A DNA stretch of 64,000 nt, taken from assembly GCA_036429605.1 (NCBI GenBank), contig JAVFKD010000002.1, forward strand, positions 3,844,001-3,908,000. Reading direction: 5' to 3'. The notes beneath the pieces are model-generated. The model was not told where the DNA came from and did no database searches. It saw nothing but the letters and a program-made list of their open reading frames with translations. This DNA is from Cladobotryum mycophilum. Taxonomy: Eukaryota; Ascomycota; Sordariomycetes; Hypocreales; Hypocreaceae. This document shows, one piece after another, positions 11,907 through 21,563 of this stretch (its first letter is position 1; each line of letters begins with the position of its first letter). The translations under genes were made by a program, and so were the position numbers.

Positions 11907-12704
11907 TCATCGCGGTGTAGGATAGGTGTATATACGATATATATATGAGGGCGAGGGTTTGATCACAGAGAGAAATATGGTGCTTGTTTTTTTTTTAACA
12001 CACTCAACATTGAAGGAGTAATAACACACTCGACCAAGAACTATTACTGTCCGCCATGTAGCCATTCCATCCTCAAAAAACTCCAATTCCAGAAACACAC
12101 ACACACACATACACATAACATTAGAAACCCCCTCCCCTTCAAAGAACCTCACACCCCAACAGCAGTAGCCACCGCCCTCCCGCTCACCTCCCCCCTTCCC
12201 TCTCCCCCTCCTCTCCTCGCCACCTAACTCCCTCAGCTTCCACCTCGCCTCATTCACCTCATCCCACGTGTACCGCCCCCACTGCCTCTCGTCCCCCGTG
12301 TCCCTCATCTCGTGCCACCAGCAGACCCTCTCCCCGCCAAAGTGCTTCCTCGCAATGTTGTGCACGCTCCTCAGGTACCACTCCTCGGGCGCTGTCAGCT
12401 CGCCGCTCACCTTGGAGCTGAAGCGCAGGAAGTAGTCGCACCGGCCGGCGTCGACCGGCATCTCCGGGCACTCGCCGATCAGGAGCCGGACAGAGGACTT
12501 GTCCGCAGCGTCCGCGTTTGAGGCGCCGTCGTCGTCGTCTTCGCCCGGTAGGCTGAGGACTCTGCCGCTGGCGTGTCTTGCCTGCTCGTCCTTGACGTCC
12601 TTGTACTTGTTGATGACCTCATCGAGGAAGCGGCGGTATGTAATTTGGTTCGCCTCTGTGGGTTCTAGCCTTGGATAAATATCAAAACCACAATCGTAGC
12701 CCAT
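11907..12704 (-). CDS. Unknown fungal protein; C-terminal end of the model uncertain
   Basis: The minus-strand frame begins MGYDCGFDIYPRLEPT and its first 150 or so residues look well ordered. Aromatic and charged positions (CDYFLRFSSKVSG, then HNIARKHFGGERVCWWHEM, then WGRYTWDEVNEARWKL) resemble small fungal hypothetical proteins that begin with the same MGYDCGFD pattern. I cannot give a function. After about residue 165 the frame turns into Gly/Arg-rich and then Cys/Val/Phe-rich low-complexity sequence that is probably not translated. A GTGAGC donor within the purine run near 12190 could start a terminal intron. The stop at 11907 is therefore only a limit. Confidence 0.5.
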   Translation of the reverse strand: MGYDCGFDIYPRLEPTEANQITYRRFLDEVINKYKDVKDEQARHASGRVLSLPGEDDDDGASNADAADKSSVRLLIGECPEMPVDAGRCDYFLRFSSKVSGELTAPEEWYLRSVHNIARKHFGGERVCWWHEMRDTGDERQWGRYTWDEVNEARWKLRELGGEERRGRGKGGGEREGGGYCCWGVRFFEGEGVSNVMCMCVCVFLELEFFEDGMATWRTVIVLGRVCYYSFNVECVKKKTSTIFLSVIKPSPSYIYRIYTYPTPR

Positions 12705-13282
12705 GATGAAATTTTCTTTTGTGAGTTTTCCGTGTTGTTTGTTTGTTTAATAGTAGGAGAAGTAGATGAAGAAGAAGAAGAGGAGGAGGAGAGGAGGAGA
12801 GGGAGAGAAAGAAGCATGGGGAGGGTAGCATCCCGTGGGTTGAAGGATGTCATGGACCTTTATCAAATGGGGCTTCGTGCGTGGGGTAAAAAATCGACGG
12901 CCTTCAAGTTCAGCCATGGCTCTCTTAGTTTCTTTGTTTAGAATGCTACCTAAAATGCATGCTACTAACCACTTCTTTATAAATATGTTTCAGCTTTCTA
13001 ATTAGCTTATTTGACAATCTAAAATTATCACGTTTTAGTTAGCACTTTGTAGTTTCGAATGCTGCTTATCGTGTGGGGGAGAGGAGAGGAGAGGAGAGGA
13101 GAGTAGGGTAGAGTCCATTTATGGACATGCTGTTTGTTGGACGGGGTGTAAGTGAGAAGACGCAGTAAGGTGAGAATGATTCAGTACAAACACTCATTCT
13201 CAGAAAAAAACTAATAAAAAACAACTACTTTATTGCTATGCCATCTACATGCTACTACTACTACTACTACTATGCTTCAACT
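12705..13282. other. Spacer with purine and CTA microsatellites
   Basis: No gene is visible. The region holds a GAA/GGA-rich purine tract (about 12765-12810), a GGAGA tandem run (13081-13103) and a CTA trinucleotide run (about 13251-13273) just after the stop of the AAA ATPase gene. Confidence 0.55.
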
Positions 13283-15514
13283 CTATGAGCTCGAGTGTCC
13301 ATTCATCTCACTCAAGTCCTTGAAAATATGATGCGAGAAGCCCATGGCCACGTGCAAGCCGTCATACGTGATGGGCTCCCCCTTCCTCACGGCCACCGTC
13401 TGCGTAATGTTCATAATGTTCTTGATCTGCCGCCCGTTGAGTGGCAGCTCGGCCAGCCTATCCTTCTCATCCTCCGTTACGTCCACCTTGACCCTGCCGC
13501 CGGCGTCGGACCGGGCCATGAAGCTGCTCCAGATGGACCGCCGGGTCTCAGCGTTGAGGTCCGGGTACTGCAGGCAGAAGTGGATCCTGCTCTTGAAGGC
13601 CGGGTCGAAGCTCGTCTGGCGGTTGGTGGTGAGCAGGAGGATGCCCTGGTAGTACTCGAGGCGCCGCAGGAAGATGGACGTGATGGCGTTGCGGGTCAGG
13701 TTGCTGTCGTCGCGCTCCACGAGGAACACGTCGGCCTCGTCGAGGAGGACGACGGCGTTCCACGCCTCGGAGAGCTCCATCAGGCTGTCCAGGCCCTGCT
13801 GCACGGATTCGGGGTGCGACCCGAGCTCGCCCGACGATATCATGTAGAGCGGCCGGTGGGCAATCTCCGCGACGGCCTCGGCGGTCAGGGTCTTGCCCAC
13901 GCCCGGTGAGCCGGTAAGGAGGCCGATGAGTCCCTTGCCCTTGTCGCGGACAAAGTCATCGAAGCCGTTGTTGGAGTGCGACTCGACGAGGGCGCGCATG
14001 AATTCTTTCTGGTCGCTGGAGATGACGAGGGCATCGATGATGGAGGTGTTCCACACGACGTCCTGAAGCTGGGAGACGGCAAAGGCGCCTGAAAGATGTA
14101 AATGTTAGCAAATGAAGGGAGAAAATGGGGCTTTGATAGTTCCTCATAGCTTGTGCTTACCCCATACTTTGTCACCAAGACTGAAGCCGTAGAGGACAGG
14201 GTTGATGAGGAGTTTGTGATCGTCGGAGATGTCATCGAGGGACTGCCCAACGTACGGAATAAGCTGGTTGTTGGGCTTTACACGCTCAAACGTTGCAGCG
14301 TCAATAACAATTCTGCCGTGAGACTTTTTGACAAATTTGTCTGTTAGCTTTTCTTCTTCCCTTCTCACAATATCGAGACTGGACAAGTTTCTAGGGGGCC
14401 ACATACGTTAAACTTCTTCTTCGGATCTTCCGAGATGGCATGACCCGTGTATTCCTGGAGGTGCATCCCGCGAAGACGCTGCACCTTGTCCGCCCTCTCA
14501 ATCAAGGCCTCTCTCAGGAGAGCATAGTCGGGCCGCAGGGCAACCGGGTAATGGCCCAACTCCAGAATCCGTTTCCCGCCTCGGAACGGTGCAATGTACA
14601 GCGGCACGTTGTTCACGAAGCCAACCTTTTCGCCGTTGGTGTCGATATAGTCGGCATCAATCTGAAAAGCACAGGGCGATCCGTCCGGCTTGACGGTGTA
14701 CTCCGTCCTCTGGACGCGGAATACTCGCTCCTGGCCGAGGCTGTCACTGCCGGTCACAAAGGTGTGCGGGGGGAAGAGGGTCCAGAGAAGCTTGTAGGTG
14801 ATTTCTTGCCCCTGCAAGTCGGCCAGCTGATCGTCGACATCCCCAAACTTTTCCGTCAGCAGATCAATACCCGCCTGGATTTCGAAAATGAAGTCCTCGT
14901 TGCTATCGGAAGCGGGCTTCGTGAGCTGCTTGTCAAGCCTGCTGACGAGATTCTGTCGCTGAAACCAAATGTGCTTCATGTCATTCCAAGCCTAGTTGTA
15001 ACACGCCTTTTCGTCAGCGTTTGCTCCAAACAGGGGCCCATCTTAAAGATGTTGCTCACCAGCTCCTCGTTCCTCGAGAAAGTAGGCCCCGCGTAGTCGT
15101 TCGTGAGATGCTTGAGAAACGCGCGGAGAAGCCTGCCGTGGATGACGACAAACTCTTGACTGGTTTTTGAGTTGCCTCTCCGAACGCATTTGATAACGCA
15201 CTGTTTGCTTTCAGAGTCCTTGGGCTTGCTGGTCTGGCTGTCCTTGACTTCCTCCCATTTCGAGTTCTCTCTGAGCGTGGGGGGAGTTTAAGTTAGCAGT
15301 GGTCAAGGGGGGGGTTTAGTTAGGCGTCACACTCACGAATTCCAACTATATTCTTCATGTTAGCAATGACTTGCGACAAAATTTGTGGTTTGATAAACCC
15401 GGTGACTTACATTTGTTGCACATGCATCAACTTGGACCGTGGTGTCTTGTCTTCCACTTTGGTAGGCTCCTCCTCTACCTTGGTTCCATTGACTGCTTTC
15501 TCGTCCTCTGCCAT
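13283..15514 (-). CDS. AAA-family ATPase with fungal N-terminal domain (DUF7025-like)
   Basis: Six exons are inferred on the minus strand: 15514-15411, 15345-15337 (9 nt), 15270-15060, 14991-14407, 14323-14161 and 14088-13283, all in phase. The N-terminal half contains motifs such as NDYAGPTFSRNEEL and LLWTLFPPHTFV, then AFQIDADYID, that I associate with the large fungal family of DUF7025-AAA proteins. The C-terminal half is a single AAA module with Walker A (GSPGVGKT), Walker B (AVVLLDEAD), sensor 1 (LLTTNR) and an arginine-finger-like FDPAFKSRI. These proteins are predicted soluble ATPases of unknown substrate, often expanded in ascomycetes. The BTB pair lies upstream on the other strand. 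Both the assignment and the ATPase motifs are clear; the biological role is not known. Confidence 0.85.
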
Positions 15515-16261
15515 TTTGGATTTGCTCGTAGTAAAGGTAAAGAAGTTGTTTAAATTCTTGATAAGGAGGTTGGAAATGGGTTTTGTGTTGTTGAATCGGC
15601 AATTGGACCGAGGTGTCGAGACAACTAATGTGAGGATGTTGAGAACGAGGGATAGGAGGAGGTCCTCGACAGATATTTATGTTTTCTGTCTACTCACCCT
15701 CATCATCCACCCATACCGCTCATCAAATCCTCGGATCCAACTACAAGACTGCCTTGAATACAATGTTTGGTGAATCACTTGTTATGATACGCTGCCATGG
15801 GCAAGTAAGCATCATGCAGGTGGATCGCTAGGCAGACAGGAGCGGGGTTTTCAGGCACCTCCTTGGATGCGACCCGAACGAGGCTTTGTCCCTGTATGGG
15901 AGCTGGATATTGGCTGGCGTGAGACTTGACAGCACATTCGCTTAGACGGGGTGCATGAGGTTGTGCAATGGTGATTGGGGCTGAGGGGGGGCAGACCGAC
16001 ATGTGCCGAGACACGCTTTGCGCTCGAACAGGCAACAGCCGTAGATCCACCCCTGAGTGCCTTGATCTGCCAGGCAAAAACACGGCAAAAACAATATGAA
16101 AGATTAATCAAAGACGCAACTATTCCCATTTAGTCACGCCGAGTTAAATGCCAAGCTTGCACGGTAAATGCTGACAGGGAGGGTCAAAATGAGGAGAGGA
16201 GGCGGCCCAGATTGGCCATGTCGGTGTCACTACTAAGCATCACAGGACCATCTTGTTATAT
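15515..16261. other. Spacer between the AAA ATPase and the BTB duplication
   Basis: Contains the upstream region of the minus-strand AAA gene. No conserved protein or RNA gene was seen. Short open frames on the minus strand at about 15775-16130 lack recognisable features. Confidence 0.45.
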
Positions 16262-16727
16262 GTATGATACTGACTGCATCTATTGAAAAAAGTTAAAGTT
16301 TCTAATAATCTCATGTCACTTATTTTATGGCTGTATGGTTCACCTTGGCCTCACCTCTACACCGCGGTGAGGAGCTGTGAGGCGGATTGCTACCTAGGTA
16401 GATCAAGTGAATATAAAATAGACCCTATTCACTTTTGATTCACTTTCTCATTAAAAAAAAACTTCTATTTCCTCAGGCCACGATGATTTATTCAATTACG
16501 GTTATAGAGGTATTTGAATTACCGAGGTGTGCACAATGCAAAAAAAAAAAAAAAAAAGAAGAAAAAAAGCAGCTCTTCCCTCTTCCTTCTCTTTCCTCAG
16601 ATACTAACTTGGTAAGATGCCTCACCTAACCAAGTTGCAAACCTCTCCTTTCACCTTGACTCCAGACATCTCCAGAGTTGGCTGTGTTTATCAGAGGCAC
16701 CAAAGTGATTAGGCAATCATCACCACC

Positions 16728-17598
16728 ATGGCTCAAGTATCTTGGGAGGAGTACGTCCATTTTGCCCACGCCCTTCCAAACATGGCTATTAACAATGCTG
16801 TCTAGGATCATATCGTCGGACAGCTTCACCTTCATCGTCGGCAAAGACGGGGACAAATTCATAATGCACAGCGCCATGGTCGCCTCCCAGTCGAAGGCTC
16901 TCGATCGACTGGCCAACGGGGAGGCGATGGAAGCCATAGAGCGCTCTGTTGTCTGGAAAGACGTGGATAAGTATACTTTTATTCGCTTCAGCCAGTTTGC
17001 GTATATGGGGGCCTACAAAAAAGTACTGCCCACGAAGCGGTTGAGTTATATCCCGCCACCGCAGCCCGAAAGAGTTCTCCGACCCAATGAAAAGGTTGTA
17101 TGGAATAGCGCGGGCTCGAGTCGACGCAGTCAACTCTGGGAAGAATTCATGAACCTGTATCAGTTGGATCACGACTACAAAACTCTGGAGAATAACCCCC
17201 AGAACGATGATCTCAAGGTATTCCTCGGGCATGCTCGCGTATACGTCTTTGCGGAATGCTATGGCATCGAGGGTCTGAAGCAACACTCCCTGGCCAGATT
17301 ACACGTAGTCTTGAAAGTGCTGGGACTCTACAAGAGCACCATATGTGACTTTGTCGGGTTGGTTCGGTACACATACGAGAACACGGCAGCAAACAAAGAT
17401 GCGCTGAGATCCCTTCTCAGCTCCTACGCGGCCTGCAATTTCGAGGAATTATGGAAAAGCGATGGCTTCCAGCAACTGTTCACCGAGTGCGAGGACTTTT
17501 TCAAAGGGCTCGATGGAAAAACTCCTGAGACGGTTGGAGTAATGCCCATAGAGGAGGCCCTGATCAGACCGGATGAGGCGAAAGATGGGACTGGATGA
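16728..17598 (+). CDS. BTB/POZ domain protein, copy 1
   Basis: Two exons, 16728-16750 and 16806-17598, give 271 residues. The 55-nt intron (GTACGT...CTAG) sits after eight codons, at exactly the same place as in copy 2, which decides the start: a longer upstream frame would read through this intron. The N-terminal half is a BTB fold: FTFIVGKDGDKFIMHSAMVA, then SKALDRLANG, then a VVWKDVDKYTFIRFSQFAYMG block. The helical C-terminal half includes LKVFLGHARVYVFAECYGI, a common element of fungal BTB proteins. BTB domains mediate dimerisation and often serve as Cullin-3 substrate adaptors, but no Kelch, MATH or zinc-finger partner domain is present, so the role is open. Confidence 0.88.
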
Positions 17599-18325
17599 GA
17601 GTTTGGCGAGGAGTTACTTGATTGTAATTCATTTTGCTGAAGATGATGGAGGATTACTCTTGAACCAGTGATCAAAAGATATTGTTGCCTACCTCTGGCC
17701 TTGAAGAGATGAATAGTTTAATGAACTTGTATTGAGATGCGATGCCTATGTGGTGTCAGTTAATTTGCATAATTTGATCAAAACAAGTGTCAAAATATGA
17801 CTGGCTCCAGCACCGTAATATTTAATAAGCAAGAGACATTTCGATAATCTCATTGCCTTGTTCTAGTACTGACTGCCTCTATCACAAATCACAAATCCAG
17901 GGCTTCTAATCAGCTCCTGTCACACTTACTGTACAGCTACATGTCTTACCTTGACTTCATCTTTACACTGCGGTGAAGAGCCGTGATGAGGCAGACTCCC
18001 ATGATCGAGTGCACAATGGACTCGCTCACTTTCAACTCACATTTGATTCAAAAAGACACTTCTATTACCTTGGGTCATGAACCCTATTCAAGCGCACTTC
18101 TTGGGCCATTTCAAATTTCCCGAGTTGTGCACGACGCAGAAGAAAAATTCCCCTCCTCCTTGACCTTTTACCAGAGGTCGACTTGAAGATTCCTCCACCC
18201 GACCAAGTTGCAAACGTTTTCTTCTTCTTCTTCTTTTTCTGTCAATATCAACTCCCAAGTTTCTCTAGATTTCTCTTCTCGGTGTATTCATGCAATCCCT
18301 CAAAGCCTATTAATCATCCTCGCCA

Positions 18326-19163
18326 ATGGCCTCAATAACTTGGGACACGTATGTGCTGTTTTTGTGCTGCTGCCATCAACTAAATCTCCATCACTAACCC
18401 TTCCCATGACAGCATCTTGGCTTCGGATCAGTTCAAGTTCATTGTCGGCCGAGAAAGGGCTGAATTCACCGTCCACAGCGCCGTCATCGCTTCTCAGTCA
18501 GCTGCCCTCGAAAAGCTCGTGAACAATGGCATGAAGGAGTCCCAGGAGCGTTGTGTCGTGTGGGACGAGGTGGACGTCGCAACCTTTACCCGTTTCTGCC
18601 AGTTTGCCTACACGGGAACCTACACCTCAACAGGCCCTCGCAAACGACCCGACTACGTCAAACCAGAGGGACCCCAACCACCACCTGCAGTTCGCCAACT
18701 AAACGACTTGGCTCAACGGAGGAACCCCGACGCAAACAGATGCTTCCAGCTCTGGAAGGCCTTTCAAAGCCTTCATCCGAGCAGCGTGAAAACTCTGTCC
18801 GGGAAGAATAAACCGGACGACGACTTCACGCCGTTTCTCTCCCACGCTCGCCTGTACGTCTTGGCGGAATGTTACGGAATCGACTCCCTCGGGCAGATGG
18901 CGCTTCGCACGCTGCGTCTGCATCTGCAAGAGTTGACGCTGTACAGCGAGACCACCGATGAATGCTTGGAGCTAATCAAGTACTGTTACGATAATACGGT
19001 GGAAGGAGAAGGCAAGGCGGATGCGCTGAGACATCTACTCAATCTTCATGCGGCGTGCAATCTGGAGCAATTCTGGAAGAATCCTGAGTTCCGGGCTCTG
19101 ATGCGGGATAACGAGGAATTCTCCGAGGGTGTCATGAACTTACTCATGAAGCGGTTGGATTGA
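18326..19163 (+). CDS. BTB/POZ domain protein, copy 2
   Basis: Exons 18326-18348 and 18413-19163 give 257 residues. The intron lies at the same codon as in copy 1 (MASITWDT here versus MAQVSWEE there). The BTB core reads FKFIVGRERAEFTVHSAVIA, then SAALEKLVNNGMKESQERCVVWDEVD and a TRFCQFAYTG block. The C-terminal helical part has the matching TPFLSHARLYVLAECYGIDS segment and a DALRHLLNLHAACNLEQFW segment that parallels copy 1 (DALRSLLSSYAACNFEELW). The protein is shorter at the C-terminus than copy 1. Both copies point the same way. Function is unknown; a Cullin-3 adaptor role is possible but not shown by the sequence. Confidence 0.88.
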
Positions 19164-20105
19164 AAGGAAGAACTGCCCTGGGTTAGACTGGTGAGTGAAG
19201 AGGGCAAGTCCTAGAGGTGGTGTGACAAGAAACAGAGCTGTTAATTGCGCAGTAGCAACTGACCCTTGTACATTATTATAGATGGACTTTGTTAATAATA
19301 ATGGTTCTATTACAAAGGATCGGGCGAAGAGGACTAGAGACTACTACATACCATCACTCTTGAAATGATGCCTACATCTAGATACTCTAAGATAGTCAAG
19401 AGAAGTTACATTCAGACTGAGTATCTTTAATCATGATTTATTACCATGTCTCTTCATTCTACGCATCAAAATGTGACACAAAAACATCTGCCTGATACTA
19501 GGCAAGCCATTTCACAGCTTAAAGTGTCCAGCTGCCTTACCCGAAATACGGCTGCCTCCGCTTGAAGCTGAGCTGCCTGTTTAGGGTAGGCACTCACACT
19601 CATCCACTCACCTTTTACCATCACCCTCCCCTCATCCGCATACCACTGGTGCCCACCTCACAACGCCTCAACCCCTCCAATCCAACTCCATTATAACCAC
19701 CTCATCCATCCAATCCCCTCTTAATATTCCCCATCTTTTCCTTCACGGCCCAGCCAAGCACCTATAAATCCACAGAAGATCCACTCTCATCCGACTTATA
19801 AGATCATCCAGTTTGAAACATTATTGTCCCAAAGTGGTAGCCCTGCCATTTTTCTTAGGCGGATATTCACCCATTCCCTGTGGACGTGGACCAACGGCAT
19901 GGTAGACGGACCCTTGAAGGCGGCCAAACCAACCATCCATACATAAAATAAAGGATATATAAAAAAGACAAAGAAGCAGTATAGCATACCATCGACATTC
20001 ATCCCCCATCTTCAACCCTTTTTACCAGAAACAAGACTATTCGATCCTCATCTTTAGAGGAAAAAGAAAGAAAAAGAAAGAAAGAAGGAAGAATTCATCT
20101 TCAAA
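19164..20105. other. Spacer between BTB copy 2 and the Nudix gene
   Basis: No gene is visible. The part nearest the Nudix start is pyrimidine-rich (19600-19760), then purine-rich (20060-20100), as expected for a fungal promoter and leader. There is no third copy of the BTB unit here. Confidence 0.5.
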
Positions 20106-20915
20106 ATGTCTTCAAACGAACAACTCAATTCGACCACCGCCCCCGCCCATACCAACGGCATCGACTTCCTCAGCTTAGGTTCCAACACCAACAACAACAT
20201 CCAAGTCTGGCCATTCGACTCCTCACAGTCCCTCTCCTCCCTCACGGCTCCCCTCCCCGCATTCCTCTCCTCTTACCCCCACATCACAAACTTCATGACC
20301 GCCACCCTCATCTTCCAATCCCCTCCTCCTCCTCCTCATCCCCTCACCGCGCCTTCACCTCCCGCCGCTCCTCCTTCAGAGCCCAAAGTCCTGCTCCTCC
20401 GCCGCGCGCCCACAGACTCCTACCCTCTCTCCTGGGAACTCCCCGGCGGCTCCGTGGACCCCACCGATCCATCCATCCTCTCCGCCGCGGCCCGCGAGCT
20501 CTGGGAGGAAACATCCCTCCAGGCGGACCACTTCTCCGCCTGTCTGGGCATGCTCCCGGGGGACATCATCGCGCCAGAGCCAGAAGTCGTGGACTGGGGC
20601 GTACTCCCCGAGAAGGACGACGCAAAGGAGGAAGAAACGGCTCAGGGCATCAAGATCATCACCTTTGGCGAGACGGGGCAAGTCTGGGGCAAAATCACCC
20701 TGCTGGCCGATGTCAGGGACACGCGGGACGTAAATATTAGGCCGGACGAACACATGGAGTGGGCGTGGGTTTCGGAGCGCGAGGTCCTGACGGGCTGGCT
20801 GGGAGGCGAAAAGGGGGAGGAAAAGGAGAAGAGAGTGTTGGGCTTAGTGAGTGCATCGGTGAGGAGTCAGATTCTGGAGGCGTTTAGGTTGAAGAGGGAG
20901 GAGAAGAAGAATTGA
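20106..20915 (+). CDS. Nudix hydrolase
   Basis: A single-exon gene of 269 residues. After a polar N-terminus (residues 1-60) and a Pro-rich insert, the beta-strand KVLLLRRAP and the Nudix box (about residues 114-138) follow: GGSVDP, then AAARELWEETSL. The catalytic-helix glutamates (REL-W-EE) that bind metal are present. The first glutamate of the canonical GX5E part is not at the usual spacing, and a two-residue insertion with TDP lies there. This variant is common in a fungal Nudix subfamily, as far as I recall. A C-terminal WVSEREV segment fits the fold. Such enzymes cleave nucleoside-diphosphate-linked substrates, but the substrate cannot be read from this sequence. The gene converges with the GPHR gene. 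Confidence 0.88.
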   Translation: MSSNEQLNSTTAPAHTNGIDFLSLGSNTNNNIQVWPFDSSQSLSSLTAPLPAFLSSYPHITNFMTATLIFQSPPPPPHPLTAPSPPAAPPSEPKVLLLRRAPTDSYPLSWELPGGSVDPTDPSILSAAARELWEETSLQADHFSACLGMLPGDIIAPEPEVVDWGVLPEKDDAKEEETAQGIKIITFGETGQVWGKITLLADVRDTRDVNIRPDEHMEWAWVSEREVLTGWLGGEKGEEKEKRVLGLVSASVRSQILEAFRLKREEKKN

Positions 20916-21019
20916 GGTTTTGCGTTTGTTGTGCGTAAGAGGGATGGTTCATGAACACTACTTTGGCATGCTATTCTTTACTGTTATCCCCTTTAATTGG
21001 CCCCTTTAGATAAATTCAA

Positions 21020-21395
21020 TACGTAAAGGAAGGGGGATGAGCGAGACGATGGATCAAGATAGATGAATGACCCTAAGATACAACAACACATAAACTCAAG
21101 AACAAAAGACACCCATTCCTTTATCGTAAAACAGCATGCTCGCTTCAATAACAGGAATCTTTCATTGCCCAAATCTAATCTTCCCATATCTTATGTTCCC
21201 CCGAGATTTGCGTTCGTTATGCGTAAAGGGGGAAGGGGGATGAATAGAACATGGATCGATTAGATAGACGAAAGAGCCCAGGATAAAACAGGCATATAAA
21301 CCCAAGACAAAAGACACCATCACTTGACTGCAAACAACATACTCGCTTCAACAAAAGAAAAGCTTTCATTACCCCATATCTAAACATTCCCCCAT
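21020..21395. repeat. Imperfect tandem repeat of about 200 bp in a convergent 3' intergenic region
   Basis: Copy 1 (about 21020-21190) and copy 2 (about 21220-21395) share, in order, CGTAAAGG..AAGGGGGATGA, ATGGATC, ACAAAAGACACC, CTCGCTTCAA and CTTTCATT. I estimate about three quarters identity by eye. A shorter third trace (TTTGCGTTTGTTGTGCGTAAG) lies at about 20924, immediately after the Nudix stop, and matches the left edge of copy 2. Three short GACAAACCGC-like units follow at about 21405-21440. The repeat is not obviously coding. Confidence 0.75.
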
Positions 21396-21563
21396 GATAA
21401 ACCGCAAGACAAACCGCGTGACAAACCGCAGGATAAAACCCCAACGCCAAACCCATCATGAACAACATCATGAATTGAGCAATCTCCCATACCAATCATA
21501 CAAAAGCCCAAGCACCCAAAGAAGAAAGAAAAAGAGAAAAGAAAAAAGAAAAAAGGAAAAAAA

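Larger units (their letters stand above)
16262..19163 (+). repeat. Tandem segmental duplication, unit about 1.6 kb (promoter plus BTB gene)
   Basis: Unit 1 (about 16262-17598) and unit 2 (about 17862-19163) contain paralogous BTB genes whose starts are 1598 bp apart. The similarity extends about 460 bp upstream of each ATG in the same order: TACTGACTGC, then CACCGCGGTGA versus CACTGCGGTGA, then TTTGATTCA, ACTTCTATT, GTGTGCAC/TTGTGCAC and ACCAAGTTGCAAAC. Protein identity is moderate, so the duplication is old, yet the promoter order has been kept. Confidence 0.8.

Noticed and set aside
16728..19163. BTB pair considered as part of a heterokaryon-incompatibility or selfish gene system
   Set aside because: No HET, NACHT or toxin-like partner domain lies next to them; the neighbours are ordinary genes, so there is nothing to support it.
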